Below are positions 8,760 to 18,722 of a DNA stretch of 64,000 bases, piece by piece. This stretch comes from Pectobacterium versatile (GTDB lineage Bacteria > Pseudomonadota > Gammaproteobacteria > Enterobacterales > Enterobacteriaceae). The stretch spans positions 366,919-430,918 of the forward strand of contig NZ_JAINZP010000003.1 in the NCBI RefSeq assembly GCF_020166435.1. Reading direction: 5' to 3'. Both the position numbers and the translations under genes were made by a program. Every line of letters begins with the position of its first letter. Position 1 is the first letter of the stretch. The notes below the pieces were generated by a model, which saw nothing but the letters and a program-made list of their open reading frames with translations, did not search any database and had not been told where the DNA came from.

Positions 8760-10772
8760 ATGAGTAAAGTATTTACACTGAATTCTGACTTTCAACCAGC
8801 AGGCGATCAACCTGAGGCCATTCGTCGTTTAAAAGAAGGTCTGGAAGACGGGCTGGCGCATCAAACGCTGCTCGGGGTAACGGGCTCAGGTAAGACGTTC
8901 ACGATCGCCAATGTGATTGCCGACCTCAATCGGCCGACGATGATGCTGGCACCAAATAAAACGCTGGCAGCCCAGCTGTATGGCGAGATGAAAGAATTCT
9001 TTCCCGATAATGCCGTCGAGTACTTCGTCTCGTACTACGACTATTATCAGCCAGAGGCCTACGTTCCCAGCTCGGATACCTTTATTGAAAAAGATGCGTC
9101 GGTTAACGAACATATCGAACAGATGCGACTTTCCGCGACAAAAGCGCTGCTGGAGCGGCGCGATGTCATCGTCGTGGCCTCGGTATCCGCGATCTATGGT
9201 CTGGGTGATCCCGATCTCTATCTGAAAATGATGCTGCATCTGACGCAAGGGATGCTGATTGACCAGCGTGCTATTTTGCGGCGTCTGGCCGAGTTGCAAT
9301 ATTCCCGTAACGATCAGGCGTTTCAGCGCGGTACGTTCCGCGTGCGTGGTGAGGTGATCGATATCTTCCCTGCGGAATCTGACGAAATCGCGCTGCGCGT
9401 TGAACTGTTCGATGAAGAAGTGGAGCGGTTGTCGCTGTTTGACCCGCTGACGGGCCACGTACTCCAAACGGTGCCGCGCTATACCATCTATCCCAAAACG
9501 CACTACGTCACGCCGCGTGAGCGTATTTTGCAGGCGATGGAAGACATCAAGGTTGAACTGGCCGACCGTAAAAAGGTGCTGCTGGCCAATGACAAACTGG
9601 TGGAAGAGCAGCGGCTGAGTCAGCGCACCCAGTTTGATCTGGAGATGATGAACGAACTGGGTTACTGCTCCGGTATCGAAAACTACTCACGCTACCTTTC
9701 CGGTCGTGGCCCCGGCGAGCCGCCACCGACGCTGTTTGACTATTTGCCTGCGGACGGGCTGCTGGTGATTGATGAATCCCACGTCACCGTTCCCCAGATC
9801 GGCGGTATGTATCGCGGCGACCGCGCGCGTAAAGAAACGCTGGTCGAATACGGTTTCCGGCTACCTTCAGCGCTGGATAACCGACCGATGAAATTTGAAG
9901 AATTTGAAGCGCTGGCTCCACAGACGATCTACGTGTCTGCGACGCCGGGTAACTATGAACTGGAAAAATCGGGCGGTGACGTGATCGATCAGGTGGTGCG
10001 CCCCACTGGGTTGCTCGATCCGATCATCGAAGTGCGACCTGTTGGGACACAGGTGGATGACCTGCTTTCCGAAATTCGTCTGCGTGCCGCGATTAATGAG
10101 CGGGTACTGGTGACCACGCTGACCAAGCGCATGGCGGAAGACCTGACGGAATATCTGGAAGAACACGGCGAGCGGGTACGTTATCTGCACTCAGATATCG
10201 ACACCGTCGAGCGCGTGGAAATCATCCGTGATTTACGTCTTGGCGAGTTCGATGTGCTGGTGGGGATCAACCTGCTGCGTGAAGGGCTGGATATGCCAGA
10301 AGTGTCGCTGGTGGCGATTCTGGATGCCGATAAAGAAGGCTTCCTGCGCTCTGAGCGTTCCTTGATCCAGACGATTGGGCGTGCGGCACGTAACCTGCGT
10401 GGCAAAGCCATTCTCTACGGCGACCGGATTACGGCATCGATGGCGAAAGCGATTGGTGAAACGGAGCGTCGCCGCGAGAAGCAGGAAGCCTACAACACCG
10501 AGCACGGCATTGTGCCGCAGGGCATCAATAAGAAGATCTCCGATATCCTGCAACTCGGTAAACCGACGAACAAAGGCAAAGGGCGTGGCAGTCGTAAAGC
10601 GGCAGAGCCAGCAGCACGTTATGAACTCATGACGCCGAAGGCACTGGAACTGAAAATTCGCGAGTTGGAAAGCAAGATGCTGACGCACGCGCAGAACCTT
10701 GAATTTGAAGAGGCGGCCGCTCTGCGCGATGAAGTACACGCACTGCGCGCACAATTTATCGCCGTATCCTAA
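8760..10772 (+). CDS. uvrB: Excinuclease ABC subunit UvrB
   Basis: 670 residues, full length for the family. UvrB is the damage-verifying helicase-like subunit of nucleotide excision repair. Visible are the Walker [11 protein letters not shown] (~39-48), the beta-hairpin region with [14 protein letters not shown] (~90-103), the DEAD-like VIDESHVT, helicase motifs SATPG and [13 protein letters not shown] plus QTIGRAARN, and the C-terminal UVR domain that contacts UvrC ([13 protein letters not shown]). The start MSKVFTLNS matches the enterobacterial N-terminus. A LexA box lies about 220 bp upstream. Confidence 0.98.
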   Translation: MSKVFTLNSDFQPAGDQPEAIRRLKEGLEDGLAHQTLLGVTGSGKTFTIANVIADLNRPTMMLAPNKTLAAQLYGEMKEFFPDNAVEYFVSYYDYYQPEAYVPSSDTFIEKDASVNEHIEQMRLSATKALLERRDVIVVASVSAIYGLGDPDLYLKMMLHLTQGMLIDQRAILRRLAELQYSRNDQAFQRGTFRVRGEVIDIFPAESDEIALRVELFDEEVERLSLFDPLTGHVLQTVPRYTIYPKTHYVTPRERILQAMEDIKVELADRKKVLLANDKLVEEQRLSQRTQFDLEMMNELGYCSGIENYSRYLSGRGPGEPPPTLFDYLPADGLLVIDESHVTVPQIGGMYRGDRARKETLVEYGFRLPSALDNRPMKFEEFEALAPQTIYVSATPGNYELEKSGGDVIDQVVRPTGLLDPIIEVRPVGTQVDDLLSEIRLRAAINERVLVTTLTKRMAEDLTEYLEEHGERVRYLHSDIDTVERVEIIRDLRLGEFDVLVGINLLREGLDMPEVSLVAILDADKEGFLRSERSLIQTIGRAARNLRGKAILYGDRITASMAKAIGETERRREKQEAYNTEHGIVPQGINKKISDILQLGKPTNKGKGRGSRKAAEPAARYELMTPKALELKIRELESKMLTHAQNLEFEEAAALRDEVHALRAQFIAVS

Positions 10773-10797
10773 CGATGCAAGCACTCACTGAGGATCA

Positions 10798-11232
10798 ATG
10801 ATGGATCAGACTATACCGGGAGTAGAAGTGCTGTTTGTGGCGGGTTTCGGGCCGATCGTGAAATCCCTTTCTGACAGCCATGCGCTTTATGTCGATACGC
10901 TGAAGTTGCCGCTGAAGCCCGTTGCGGAAGGGAGCGACTATCTGGTGAGCGATGAGATGGATGGCGTGAAGCATTTCGCGCTATGGCCGCTGTCACAGGC
11001 TAGCGAATCCTGTTTCGGGCACGGAAGTTGGCCTGCGGATCGTCCTGAACCGCAAAGCTGGCTGGAGTTCGAAGTGGTTGACATGGTGGAAGCGACCAGC
11101 ACGCTGAAAGCGCAAGGCTATGTGTTACTGGTGGAAAACCGTCTTGAGCCTTGGGGACAGCAGGTCACGCGTTTCCTGAGTCCCGAAGGCATTCTGATTG
11201 GCGTGACTTATACGCCGTGGCTGCGGGATTGA
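10798..11232 (+). CDS. VOC-family (glyoxalase/bleomycin-resistance fold) protein
   Basis: A 144-residue single-domain vicinal-oxygen-chelate protein with paired beta-alpha-beta-beta-beta modules. The segment [20 protein letters not shown] begins the first module and the late [16 protein letters not shown] is the typical VOC end strand. Substrate and metal use are unknown. It starts 25 bp after the uvrB stop, so it could ride on the SOS-induced transcript. Its last 25 bp overlap the convergent yvcK gene. Confidence 0.8.
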   Translation: MMDQTIPGVEVLFVAGFGPIVKSLSDSHALYVDTLKLPLKPVAEGSDYLVSDEMDGVKHFALWPLSQASESCFGHGSWPADRPEPQSWLEFEVVDMVEATSTLKAQGYVLLVENRLEPWGQQVTRFLSPEGILIGVTYTPWLRD

Positions 11233-12140
11233 GAGCCCAGCAGCTGTAGCGCACGATCGATGGCCTGGCGCAGTAACTCACGGTCGTGATGGTGAGGAAC
11301 ATCTTCTGCGGCCAGCGCCTGCTGTACAACCAGACGGTCACCAATCTGGCTGATATCGACTTTTGGACCGACAATCGCGGCATCAACCACGGGTTTCCCT
11401 ACCTTATGTTCAATCCAGGATAGCTTTTCCACCAGCGTCAGACGGGCGGCGGGGTTGCTCTGCTCATTGCCCAGATTGCCGATGTACACCATGGGCGCGG
11501 GCGTACGACGGAGCGCCTGTGTCAGATCTTCCAGCAGCAGCAGCGGCATCAGGCTGGTCAGGAAACTGCCGGGGCCAATTAAAATCAAATCGGCTTTGGC
11601 AATGGCGTCGATGGCCTCACGCGTTGCTGGTACGGTCGGATACAGCATTAAATCCTGCGGCAAGGCTGCCAACTGATCGATCTCGACTTCACCATAAACG
11701 GGGTTACCCTGTTCATCAATCGCCATCAAATCGACAGGATGCTCGGACATCGGAATTAAAAAAGCGTCCACCTTGAGCAGGTTGCGAATCAGATTGATGG
11801 CTTCCAGCGGACGGACGCTCAGGTGGTCGAGCGCTTTTAGCATCAGGTTACCCAGATTGTGTCCGGCAAGCTCACCGTTACCGTTAAACCGGTACTCAAA
11901 CATTGCGGATGCGACGCTGGGTGTCGTAATCAGTTGATTCAGACAGTTGCGGGTATCGCCCCAGGCAATGCCGCCTTCAGAGCGACGGATGCGGCCAGTC
12001 GAACCGCCGTTATCCGTGGTTGTGACAATGCCGGTCAGCCGTGAACCCAGGGAGGAAAGTGAAGACATCACACGACCTAAACCGTGCCCGCCTCCCAACG
12101 CGACAACCCTGTCTAGGTCGGCCAACGTGCGATTGCGCAT
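11208..12140 (-). CDS. yvcK: YvcK/YbhK family UDP-GlcNAc-binding protein
   Basis: The start is placed at the ATG giving [20 protein letters not shown], which matches the E. coli YbhK N-terminus; the open frame continues upstream into ERIC sequence without homology. The protein (~310 residues) has the CofD/YvcK Rossmann-like core with [13 protein letters not shown] (~15), [14 protein letters not shown] (~38) and GHNLGNLML (~93). Family members bind UDP-N-acetylglucosamine and influence cell-envelope growth in Bacillus; the role in enterobacteria is unsettled. Convergent overlap with the VOC gene is 25 bp. Confidence 0.92.
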   Translation of the reverse strand: MRNRTLADLDRVVALGGGHGLGRVMSSLSSLGSRLTGIVTTTDNGGSTGRIRRSEGGIAWGDTRNCLNQLITTPSVASAMFEYRFNGNGELAGHNLGNLMLKALDHLSVRPLEAINLIRNLLKVDAFLIPMSEHPVDLMAIDEQGNPVYGEVEIDQLAALPQDLMLYPTVPATREAIDAIAKADLILIGPGSFLTSLMPLLLLEDLTQALRRTPAPMVYIGNLGNEQSNPAARLTLVEKLSWIEHKVGKPVVDAAIVGPKVDISQIGDRLVVQQALAAEDVPHHHDRELLRQAIDRALQLLGSQSRSHGV

Positions 12141-12181
12141 AGAAAACCTTATGGATGAGCCAGAGTAATATGAATAACGTG

Positions 12182-12376
12182 TATACCCGTCATACTTCAA
12201 GTTGCATGTGCGTTGGCGGCGTTCAGTCACCCGAATCACTTACCTGAGTAAGCTCATCGGGATTCCTTTTCTTGCCGCGTTACAAGGCTTATAAATAAGC
12301 CTCGCCCTAGCGGGCCAACGCTCTGCGTTGTTCAAACGTTAACGTTTGTCCTGAAACTCGAATTATTTAGGGTATA
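12182..12376. repeat. Full-length ERIC element, 195 bp, with internal extra sequence
   Basis: Both ends are intact: TATACCCGTCATACTTCAAG at the left and CTCGAATTATTTAGGGTATA at the right, forming imperfect terminal inverted repeats with TA borders. The core CTTACCTGAGTAAGCTC is ERIC-like. It is longer than the ~127-bp consensus. Confidence 0.8.
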
Positions 12377-12621
12377 AGAATTGTCGCTAAGGTAGCTGAT
12401 TTCACCTTAAAACGCGAAAAATCCTCACGCAGGCATGACCTGAGACAATTTCTGCCGCGTATTTTTCCGTATGCTGTACACCATAAGATATTGAAAATTC
12501 GCTATATATTTAATTATATACCGATTTTGAGAGTGGTTGACTGTGCTTTTTCGCAGTAGACTGCTTAATGAAATCACGATTCTTGAGCGGTTATCTCGCG
12601 GCTGTTTAACGGATAACTGAT

Positions 12622-12745
12622 AGGAATCAAACTCCTAGCCTTGGTGCCTAAGTGATGCGCTTGTTGCGCGTGATACGGTGCCTTGGCCGTGACCTTCGCG
12701 GTCACCAGGGTGCGAGGCAGAAATGCCTGCATCTCCCGTATTTGG
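12622..12745 (+). ncRNA. Molybdenum cofactor (Moco) riboswitch
   Basis: The leader immediately before moaA shows the conserved ACTCCTAGCCTTGGTGCC segment, an arm ATGCGC/GCGCGT, the returning GGTGCCTTGGCC, a perfect GTGACC-TTCG-CGGTCAC hairpin, and a final GAGGCAG-AAA-TGCCTGC hairpin next to the ribosome-binding site. This is the layout of the Moco RNA motif upstream of enterobacterial moaA, thought to repress moa expression when cofactor is plentiful. Confidence 0.85.
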
Positions 12746-12755
12746 AAAGGTGTTT

Positions 12756-13745
12756 ATGGTGAGTCAACTGACTGATGCGTTTGCGCGCAAGTTCTACTAT
12801 TTGCGTCTGTCCATTACAGACGTCTGCAATTTTCGCTGTACCTACTGTCTGCCGGATGGTTATCAGGCCAATGGTACGAACCCACATCGCTTTTTATCAC
12901 TCGATGAAATTCGTCGCGTCAGCCGCGCCTTTGCCGAATTAGGGACGGAAAAAGTTCGCCTTACCGGTGGTGAACCGTCTTTGCGCCGTGACTTTGTCGA
13001 TATCATTGCGGCAATCCGTGAAAACCCTGCTATCCGCACGCTGGCGGTAACCACCAATGGCTACCGTTTGGCACGCGACGTTGCTCAGTGGCGAGATGCA
13101 GGCCTGACGGCGCTGAATGTCAGCGTCGACAGCCTTGATGCACGTCAGTTTCATGCGATTACCGGGCAGGACAAATTCCGGCAGGTGATGGACGGTATTG
13201 ATGCGGCCTTTGACTGTGGCTTTGCCAAGGTCAAAGTCAACACGGTGCTGATGCGCGATGTGAACGCGGGTAGCCTACAAACTTTCCTCGACTGGATTAA
13301 ACACCGCCCGATTCAACTACGCTTTATTGAACTGATGGAAACAGGGGAAGGGGGCGACTTGTTCCGCCGTCACCACGTTTCCGGTGAGGTGATCCGTCAG
13401 CAACTGCTGCAACAAGGCTGGCAGCAGCAGCAACGTGCACGCAGCGACGGCCCGGCTCAGGTGTTCAGCCATCCCGACTATCAGGGAGAAATCGGGCTGA
13501 TTATGCCGTATGAGAAAGATTTCTGCCTGAGCTGCAACCGTCTGCGCGTATCCGCTGTGGGTAATCTTCATCTGTGTCTCTTTGGCGAACAGGGCATTCC
13601 GCTGCGTGATTTGCTGGCCGACGATCGTCACCTCGATGATTTGAAAATGCGTATCTCGGGCGGGCTATCGGCGAAAAAGCAGACCCATTTCCTGCATGAA
13701 GGGAATAGCGGCATCACGCAAAACCTGTCATTTATCGGCGGTTAA
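12756..13745 (+). CDS. moaA: GTP 3',8-cyclase MoaA
   Basis: 329 residues from the ATG at 12756 ([15 protein letters not shown]); an earlier in-frame ATG at 12723 lies inside the riboswitch and is rejected. MoaA is a radical-SAM enzyme that, with MoaC, turns GTP into cyclic pyranopterin monophosphate. The N-terminal SAM cluster CNFRCTYC (~24-31) and the C-terminal second-cluster cysteines (CLSCNRLR and later C in LHLCLFGE) are present, and it ends in the expected GG. First gene of moaABCDE, downstream of the Moco riboswitch. Confidence 0.97.
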   Translation: MVSQLTDAFARKFYYLRLSITDVCNFRCTYCLPDGYQANGTNPHRFLSLDEIRRVSRAFAELGTEKVRLTGGEPSLRRDFVDIIAAIRENPAIRTLAVTTNGYRLARDVAQWRDAGLTALNVSVDSLDARQFHAITGQDKFRQVMDGIDAAFDCGFAKVKVNTVLMRDVNAGSLQTFLDWIKHRPIQLRFIELMETGEGGDLFRRHHVSGEVIRQQLLQQGWQQQQRARSDGPAQVFSHPDYQGEIGLIMPYEKDFCLSCNRLRVSAVGNLHLCLFGEQGIPLRDLLADDRHLDDLKMRISGGLSAKKQTHFLHEGNSGITQNLSFIGG

Positions 13746-13779
13746 TCCGCGACATCACTGATTCTTAAAGGAGCCTGAC

Positions 13780-14298
13780 ATGAGCAAAGTCAGCAGCGAA
13801 TTCGTTTCTCTCAATCTTGCGGTTCTAACCGTGTCCGAACGCCGTACGGCGGAAGATGACACCTCCGGTGACTATCTGCGCGAAGCGGCGCAGTCCTCAG
13901 GGCATCGCATTGTCGACAGCGCCATCGTGAAAGAGAATCTGTACCAGATCCGGGCACAGATTTCGGCGTGGATTGCCAGCGACGAGGTGCAGGGCATTTT
14001 GATTAATGGCGGGACGGGCTTTACGGCTGGAGATGTGGTGCCGGAAGCCATTGACGTCTTGTTCGATCGGGAAATTGAAGGCTTCGGCGAGCTGTTTCGC
14101 ATGGTGTCGTATGAAGATATTGGCACGGCGACGCTGCAATCCCGCGCGCTTGCCGGTCTGGCTAACCAGACGGTGATTTTCGCCATGCCGGGTTCGACTC
14201 GCGCCTGTCAAACCGCATGGGAACGTATCATTCAGGAACAGCTGGATGCGCGCCAGAAGCCGTGCAATTTTTACCCGCACTTGAAAAAATCCTCTTAA
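13780..14298 (+). CDS. moaB: Molybdenum cofactor biosynthesis protein MoaB
   Basis: 172 residues, MogA/MoaB molybdopterin-binding fold. The conserved INGGTGFTAGDVVPEAI loop (~85-100) and the AMPGSTRACQTAW segment are the family's pterin-binding motifs. MoaB resembles molybdopterin adenylyltransferase, though in E. coli it is dispensable. AAAGGAG precedes the ATG. It lies 34 bp after moaA in the operon. Confidence 0.96.
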   Translation: MSKVSSEFVSLNLAVLTVSERRTAEDDTSGDYLREAAQSSGHRIVDSAIVKENLYQIRAQISAWIASDEVQGILINGGTGFTAGDVVPEAIDVLFDREIEGFGELFRMVSYEDIGTATLQSRALAGLANQTVIFAMPGSTRACQTAWERIIQEQLDARQKPCNFYPHLKKSS

Positions 14299-14316
14299 CG
14301 GTAAGCCTTATTCACT

Positions 14317-14811
14317 ATGTCATCACTTAAGCCACAATTGACCCACATTAACGCCGCTGGCGAAGCCGCGATGGTAGATGTTTCCGCCAAAGTTGAAACC
14401 GTGCGTGAAGCCCGCGCGGAAGCTTTCGTTGAAATGGCACCGCAGACGCTGGCGATGATTATTGCTGGCAGCCACCACAAGGGCGACGTGTTCGCCACCG
14501 CGCGCATCGCTGGGATTCAGGCAGCGAAACGCACCTGGGAACTGATTCCGCTTTGCCATCCGCTGCTGCTGAGTAAAGTCGCTGTCGAGCTGGAAGCGCA
14601 GCCGGAGCACAATCGCGTTCGTATCGAATCCGTGTGTCGTCTGACGGGGAAAACCGGCGTGGAGATGGAAGCGCTGACGGCGGCTTCTGTTGCTGCGCTG
14701 ACCATCTATGACATGTGCAAGGCCGTGCAGAAAGACATGGTGATTGGTCCGGTGCGCCTGCTGGCGAAAAGCGGCGGCAAATCCGGCGACTTTACGGCGG
14801 AGGGAGCATGA
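14317..14811 (+). CDS. moaC: Cyclic pyranopterin monophosphate synthase MoaC
   Basis: 164 residues against ~161 usual. MoaC converts the MoaA product 3',8-cyclo-GTP to cyclic pyranopterin monophosphate. Diagnostic stretches are [17 protein letters not shown] (~67-83), [16 protein letters not shown] and the Asp-containing [11 protein letters not shown]. Its stop overlaps the moaD start (ATGA), indicating translational coupling. Confidence 0.97.
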   Translation: MSSLKPQLTHINAAGEAAMVDVSAKVETVREARAEAFVEMAPQTLAMIIAGSHHKGDVFATARIAGIQAAKRTWELIPLCHPLLLSKVAVELEAQPEHNRVRIESVCRLTGKTGVEMEALTAASVAALTIYDMCKAVQKDMVIGPVRLLAKSGGKSGDFTAEGA

Positions 14812-15053
14812 TTACGATTCTGTTTTTTGCACAAGTCCGTGAACTGATCGAGACCGACAGCCTGTCGCTGCCTGCTGAGTATGCCACCGTAGAGGACGTC
14901 CGACAGGCGCTATGCCAACGCGGCGCGCGCTGGGCGCTGGCACTGGAGGCGGGCAAACTGCTGGCCGCAGTGAATCAGTCGCTGGTTGAGCTCACGCACC
15001 CGTTACAGGACGGCGATGAAGTGGCGTTTTTCCCACCAGTAACAGGAGGTTGA
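14808..15053 (+). CDS. moaD: Molybdopterin synthase sulfur carrier subunit MoaD
   Basis: 81 residues with the ubiquitin-like beta-grasp fold and the mandatory C-terminal Gly-Gly (FFPPVTGG), which carries the thiocarboxylate used to make the dithiolene of molybdopterin. The ATG at 14808 overlaps the moaC stop (ATGA); an upstream frame extension inside moaC is rejected. Confidence 0.96.
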   Translation: MITILFFAQVRELIETDSLSLPAEYATVEDVRQALCQRGARWALALEAGKLLAAVNQSLVELTHPLQDGDEVAFFPPVTGG

Positions 15054-15055
15054 TC

Positions 15056-15508
15056 GTGGCAGAAACACGTATTCTGGTCGGCGAAGAAAACTTCAACGTA
15101 GGGGATGAATATCAGTGGCTGGCGCAGTGTGATGAAGATGGCGCGGTGGTGACGTTCACCGGTAAAGTGCGTAATCACAACCTGGCGAAAAACGTTAGCG
15201 CGTTGACGCTGGAACATTACCCCGGCATGACGGAAAAGGCGCTGGCGGAGATTGTTGAGCTGGCACGAGAGCGCTGGGAACTGCCGCGTGTAAGTGTGAT
15301 TCATCGGGTGGGCGCACTCTATCCGGGGGATGAAATTGTGTTCGTTGGCGTCAGTGCCGCTCACCGCAGCGCGGCGTTTGATGCCGCCCAATTCATCATG
15401 GATTACCTGAAAACCCGCGCGCCATTCTGGAAGCGAGAAGCGACGCCGGAAGGCGAACGCTGGGTGGAATCACGCGACAGTGATAAACAGGCCGCGCAGC
15501 GCTGGTAG
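15056..15508 (+). CDS. moaE: Molybdopterin synthase catalytic subunit MoaE
   Basis: 150 residues from GTG 15056 (MAETRILVGEENF), preceded by AGGAGG; this start equals the E. coli one, and the TTG two codons upstream is rejected. MoaE pairs with MoaD to insert two sulfurs into precursor Z. GAVVTFTGKVRNHN (~29-42), LEHYPGMTEKAL and FWKREATPEGERWVE carry the conserved arginines and lysines of the active site. Last gene of the operon. Confidence 0.97.
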   Translation: MAETRILVGEENFNVGDEYQWLAQCDEDGAVVTFTGKVRNHNLAKNVSALTLEHYPGMTEKALAEIVELARERWELPRVSVIHRVGALYPGDEIVFVGVSAAHRSAAFDAAQFIMDYLKTRAPFWKREATPEGERWVESRDSDKQAAQRW

Positions 15509-15620
15509 TCCATTTCTGTGTTAGGATAAAAGGGTGGTGAGGAGAGAATATTCCGTCTCGATCCCCCAATCAGGCGGTTCGCGCCGCGTTAATCAGATAA
15601 CTTTATGCAAAGGTAACATC

Positions 15621-16328
15621 ATGGACAGATATCCACGCTCGGGTTCAATCGTTGAGCGCTCGCAGTCTGGTCTCCAAGCCTATATGGCACAAGTTTATGG
15701 CTGGATGACCTGCGGCCTGCTGCTGACGGCGTTCGTCTCCTGGTATGCGGCGAATACGCCTGCCGTACTGAATTTTGTTTTCTCCAGCCAGATCACGTTC
15801 TTCGGGCTGATCATTGCCCAACTGGGGCTGGTCTTTGTGATTTCCGGCATGGTGCAGCGCCTGAGCGGCACGGTCGCCACGTCGCTGTTTATGCTTTATT
15901 CCGCGCTGACGGGGCTGACGCTCTCCAGCATTTTCATCATGTACTCCGGTGAATCCATCGCCAGCACCTTTGTGATTACGGCAGGGATGTTCGGGGCGAT
16001 GAGTCTGTACGGCTATACCACGAAGCGTGATTTGAGCGGCTTCGGCAGCATGCTGTTCATGGCGCTGATCGGGATTGTTCTGGCTTCGCTGGTGAACCTG
16101 TGGCTGAAAAGCGAAGCGCTGATGTGGGCAGTAACCTATATCGGTGTGGTGGTGTTTGTCGGTCTGACCGCGTATGACACCCAGAAGCTGAAAAATATCG
16201 GCGAGCAACTGTCCGTTGATGACAAAGACAGCTTCCGTAAATACTCCATCGTGGGCGCATTGACGCTGTACCTCGACTTCATCAACCTGTTCCTGATGCT
16301 GCTGCGTATTTTCGGTAACCGTCGTTAA
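15621..16328 (+). CDS. ybhL: Bax inhibitor-1/YccA family inner membrane protein
   Basis: 235 residues from ATG 15621 (MDRYPRSGSIVERS), the E. coli YbhL-like start with AAGGT upstream; the longer frame from 15534 is rejected. Seven hydrophobic segments are visible. The C-terminal half contains YDTQKLKNIGEQL and a final acidic-to-basic end LYLDFINLFLMLLRIFGNRR typical of BI-1 proteins, which are proposed pH-gated calcium leak channels. The role in bacteria is unsettled. It follows moaE by about 110 bp. Confidence 0.93.
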   Translation: MDRYPRSGSIVERSQSGLQAYMAQVYGWMTCGLLLTAFVSWYAANTPAVLNFVFSSQITFFGLIIAQLGLVFVISGMVQRLSGTVATSLFMLYSALTGLTLSSIFIMYSGESIASTFVITAGMFGAMSLYGYTTKRDLSGFGSMLFMALIGIVLASLVNLWLKSEALMWAVTYIGVVVFVGLTAYDTQKLKNIGEQLSVDDKDSFRKYSIVGALTLYLDFINLFLMLLRIFGNRR

Positions 16329-16339
16329 TTCTTGCTCAT

Positions 16340-16380
16340 CTATCTGGCGCGGTTCCACGCGCCAGATAGCTTCCTACCTA
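16340..16380 (+). terminator. Intrinsic terminator after ybhL
   Basis: CTATCTGGCGCG - GTTCCA - CGCGCCAGATAG forms a perfect 12-bp stem (16340-16369) followed by pyrimidine-rich sequence. It sits between convergent ybhL and ybhR. Confidence 0.75.
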
Positions 16381-16400
16381 TCTTTTCCTCTTACCTGCTA

Positions 16401-17537
16401 TTACGCAATATTTCGTCTAAAAATGGCGTAGGCTGCCGAACCGGTGGTTAGCGTGATGATAAACAGCGGCCATAGACTTCCCCAGATAATGCTGAAGTCT
16501 GCATCCTTGAGGTAAATCTGCTTGGTGATGTCGGTGAAGTGACGAATCGGGTTAACCCAGGTGATGTGCTGCAACCAGATCGGCATGTTCTCAACCGGTG
16601 ACACATAGCCGGAAAGCAGAATAGCGGGCATCAGGAAGACGAACACGCCGATAAACGCCTGCTGCTGCGTTGAACAGAGCGAGGAAATCAGCAGGCCAAA
16701 GCCCACTAGCGACAGGCCATAGATCAGCATCGTGGTGTAAAACAGCAGCAGCGATCCGGCAAAAGGGATATGGAAAATCAATATGCCCGCCAGCAGCACG
16801 ATCGTAGCCTGAAACGTGGCGACAATCAGCGCTGGCACGGCTTTGCCAATAAATATCTGGCTGGTGGACAGCGGCGAAACCAGCAGTTGTTCCAACGTAC
16901 CCTGTTCCCGTTCGCGTGCCACAGAAAGCGCGGTGACAATCAGCACGCCGATAGTGGCGATCATGGCAATCAGTGACGGCACCACAAACCATTTATAGTC
17001 CAGATTCGGGTTATACCAGTGGCGTACCACCAGCTCGCTGTTGTTTGGATTTGAATGGTTCTGAGTGGCGGCGTTTTGAGCCGGTCTGGCCGCCAGCAAT
17101 GCTAACTGATAATCCCGTACGATGTGCTGCACGTCGTTGGCGGCGATCTGGGCGCTGTTTGAGCGCCTGCCATCCAGAATAAGTTGGATCGATGTACTGT
17201 TCCCGCTGGCGATATCGCGCGAGAACTGTGGGGGGAAGCGCAGGATGAGAAGCGCGTGCTGGTTATCCAGCGTCGGTGCAATATCCTGCGAGTGATGCAG
17301 CATTAGCACGTGAGAAAAGGATTTTGCCTTGGCAAAGCGCTGCGTCAGCTCTATCGCATGCGGCCCGTTATCCTCGCTGTAAATCGCAATAGTCGCATTG
17401 GTCACGTCGAGCGTTGCGGCGAAAGGAAACAGGGAAACCTGAAGAATGACGGGTAACACCAGAATGGAGCGCGTTTGCGGATCGCGCAACAGCGATTGCA
17501 GTTCCTTGATAATCAACGTCCACAGACGATGTAGCAT
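16401..17537 (-). CDS. ybhR: ABC exporter permease YbhR
   Basis: 378 residues, ABC-2 type permease: one N-terminal membrane helix ([14 protein letters not shown]), a large periplasmic domain to ~170, then five membrane segments. The cytoplasmic loop [18 protein letters not shown] is the ABC-2 signature that contacts the ATPase. With YbhS, YbhF and YbhG it forms an exporter linked in E. coli to drug and cation efflux. Last gene of the operon, 9 bp after ybhS. It has about 10 more residues than E. coli YbhR, near residues 150-160. Confidence 0.94.
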   Translation of the reverse strand: MLHRLWTLIIKELQSLLRDPQTRSILVLPVILQVSLFPFAATLDVTNATIAIYSEDNGPHAIELTQRFAKAKSFSHVLMLHHSQDIAPTLDNQHALLILRFPPQFSRDIASGNSTSIQLILDGRRSNSAQIAANDVQHIVRDYQLALLAARPAQNAATQNHSNPNNSELVVRHWYNPNLDYKWFVVPSLIAMIATIGVLIVTALSVAREREQGTLEQLLVSPLSTSQIFIGKAVPALIVATFQATIVLLAGILIFHIPFAGSLLLFYTTMLIYGLSLVGFGLLISSLCSTQQQAFIGVFVFLMPAILLSGYVSPVENMPIWLQHITWVNPIRHFTDITKQIYLKDADFSIIWGSLWPLFIITLTTGSAAYAIFRRNIA

Positions 17538-17546
17538 AGTGGCTCC

Positions 17547-18722
17547 CTAATCCAGCCTGCGCCGGGTTTGCCAGGCCGTTAGGCCAATAAAGACCATCGC
17601 GGAGAGAATCAGAAACAGCAGGTTAGTCATCAGCACCGTACCGATATTTCCCGCGAGAAACAGCGTTTGCAGCGTGCTGACAAAATAGCGTGCTGGGATG
17701 AGGTACGACACGCCACGGACAAATTCCGGCATGCTGTCGATTTCAAAAATAAAGCCGGACAGCATGATGGCCGGCAGAAATGCGGCATTCAGCGCGACCA
17801 TTGCGGCGTTGAACTGGTTGCGAGTTAGGGTGGAGATCAGCAGCCCCATGCCCAGCGTGCTGGCAAGAAACAGGCTACTGATAACAAACAGCAAAATCAG
17901 CGAACCGCGATAGGGCACCTGCATGATGAAGGTCGACACCAGAATACACAGCGCCATAGCGATCATCCCAAGGAAGTAATAAGGGATAAGTTTGGACAGC
18001 AGCAGCTCGGCACGGGTGACCTGCGTAGAGAGCAGCGCCTCCATCGTCCCACGCTCCCATTCGCGGGCGATCACCAGCGAGGTGAGAATCGCGCCAATCA
18101 CCGTCATGATGATAGTAATCGCGCCGGGAATGATGAAATGCTGGCTGATGGCGGCTGGATTAAACCAGTAGCGCGATTGCACCTCAATAAGCTGCTCGAA
18201 GGTATAACCGCGATCTTCTGCCCGCTGCTGTTGCCAAAGTAGCCAGATGCCCTCCGCGTACCCCTGCACAAAATTCGCTGTGTTGGGTTCGCTGCCGTCG
18301 GTGATGACCTGGATCGGCGCGCGATCGCCCGGCCGCGCTAGCCGTTCGGCAAAGTCAGTGGGGATGACGATTAAGCCGCGAATACTGCCTGCCTGCATCT
18401 GTTGAATCAGGTGCTGACGATTATTGCTGATGGTTGGCGCGATAAACGGCGAGGCTGCGAAGGTATTCGCCAGATCGCGTGCATCTTCGCTCTGTTGCTC
18501 CATCAGGATACCGACGTGCAGGCGGCTGGAGTCCAGATTGATGCCGTAGCCAAAGATAAACAGCAACAGCAGCGGAATCACAAACGCAATCAACCCGCTG
18601 CTGGGGTCGCGCAAGATTTGGCGCGTCTCTTTCAGGCACAGCGCCCGCAGGCGACGCGTGGAGAAGTGCGTGCTGCCGCGCTGGCTCGTTTTATCCTGCT
18701 CAGGCCTATTCTGTTCAACCAT
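17547..18722 (-). CDS. ybhS: ABC exporter permease YbhS
   Basis: 391 residues, ABC-2 permease paralogous to YbhR. The N-terminal hydrophobic segment [20 protein letters not shown], periplasmic domain and [17 protein letters not shown] loop are visible; the end WQTRRRLD matches the E. coli end. The N-terminus is ~15 residues longer than in E. coli, so a start slightly downstream is possible. Its 5' end overlaps ybhF by 8 bp, so the operon is tightly coupled. Confidence 0.94.
   Translation of the reverse strand: MVEQNRPEQDKTSQRGSTHFSTRRLRALCLKETRQILRDPSSGLIAFVIPLLLLFIFGYGINLDSSRLHVGILMEQQSEDARDLANTFAASPFIAPTISNNRQHLIQQMQAGSIRGLIVIPTDFAERLARPGDRAPIQVITDGSEPNTANFVQGYAEGIWLLWQQQRAEDRGYTFEQLIEVQSRYWFNPAAISQHFIIPGAITIIMTVIGAILTSLVIAREWERGTMEALLSTQVTRAELLLSKLIPYYFLGMIAMALCILVSTFIMQVPYRGSLILLFVISSLFLASTLGMGLLISTLTRNQFNAAMVALNAAFLPAIMLSGFIFEIDSMPEFVRGVSYLIPARYFVSTLQTLFLAGNIGTVLMTNLLFLILSAMVFIGLTAWQTRRRLD

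Noticed and set aside
12141..12239. N-terminal extension of YvcK
   Set aside because: The extra 33 codons are ERIC-derived and unlike any YvcK; the E. coli-like start is at 12140.
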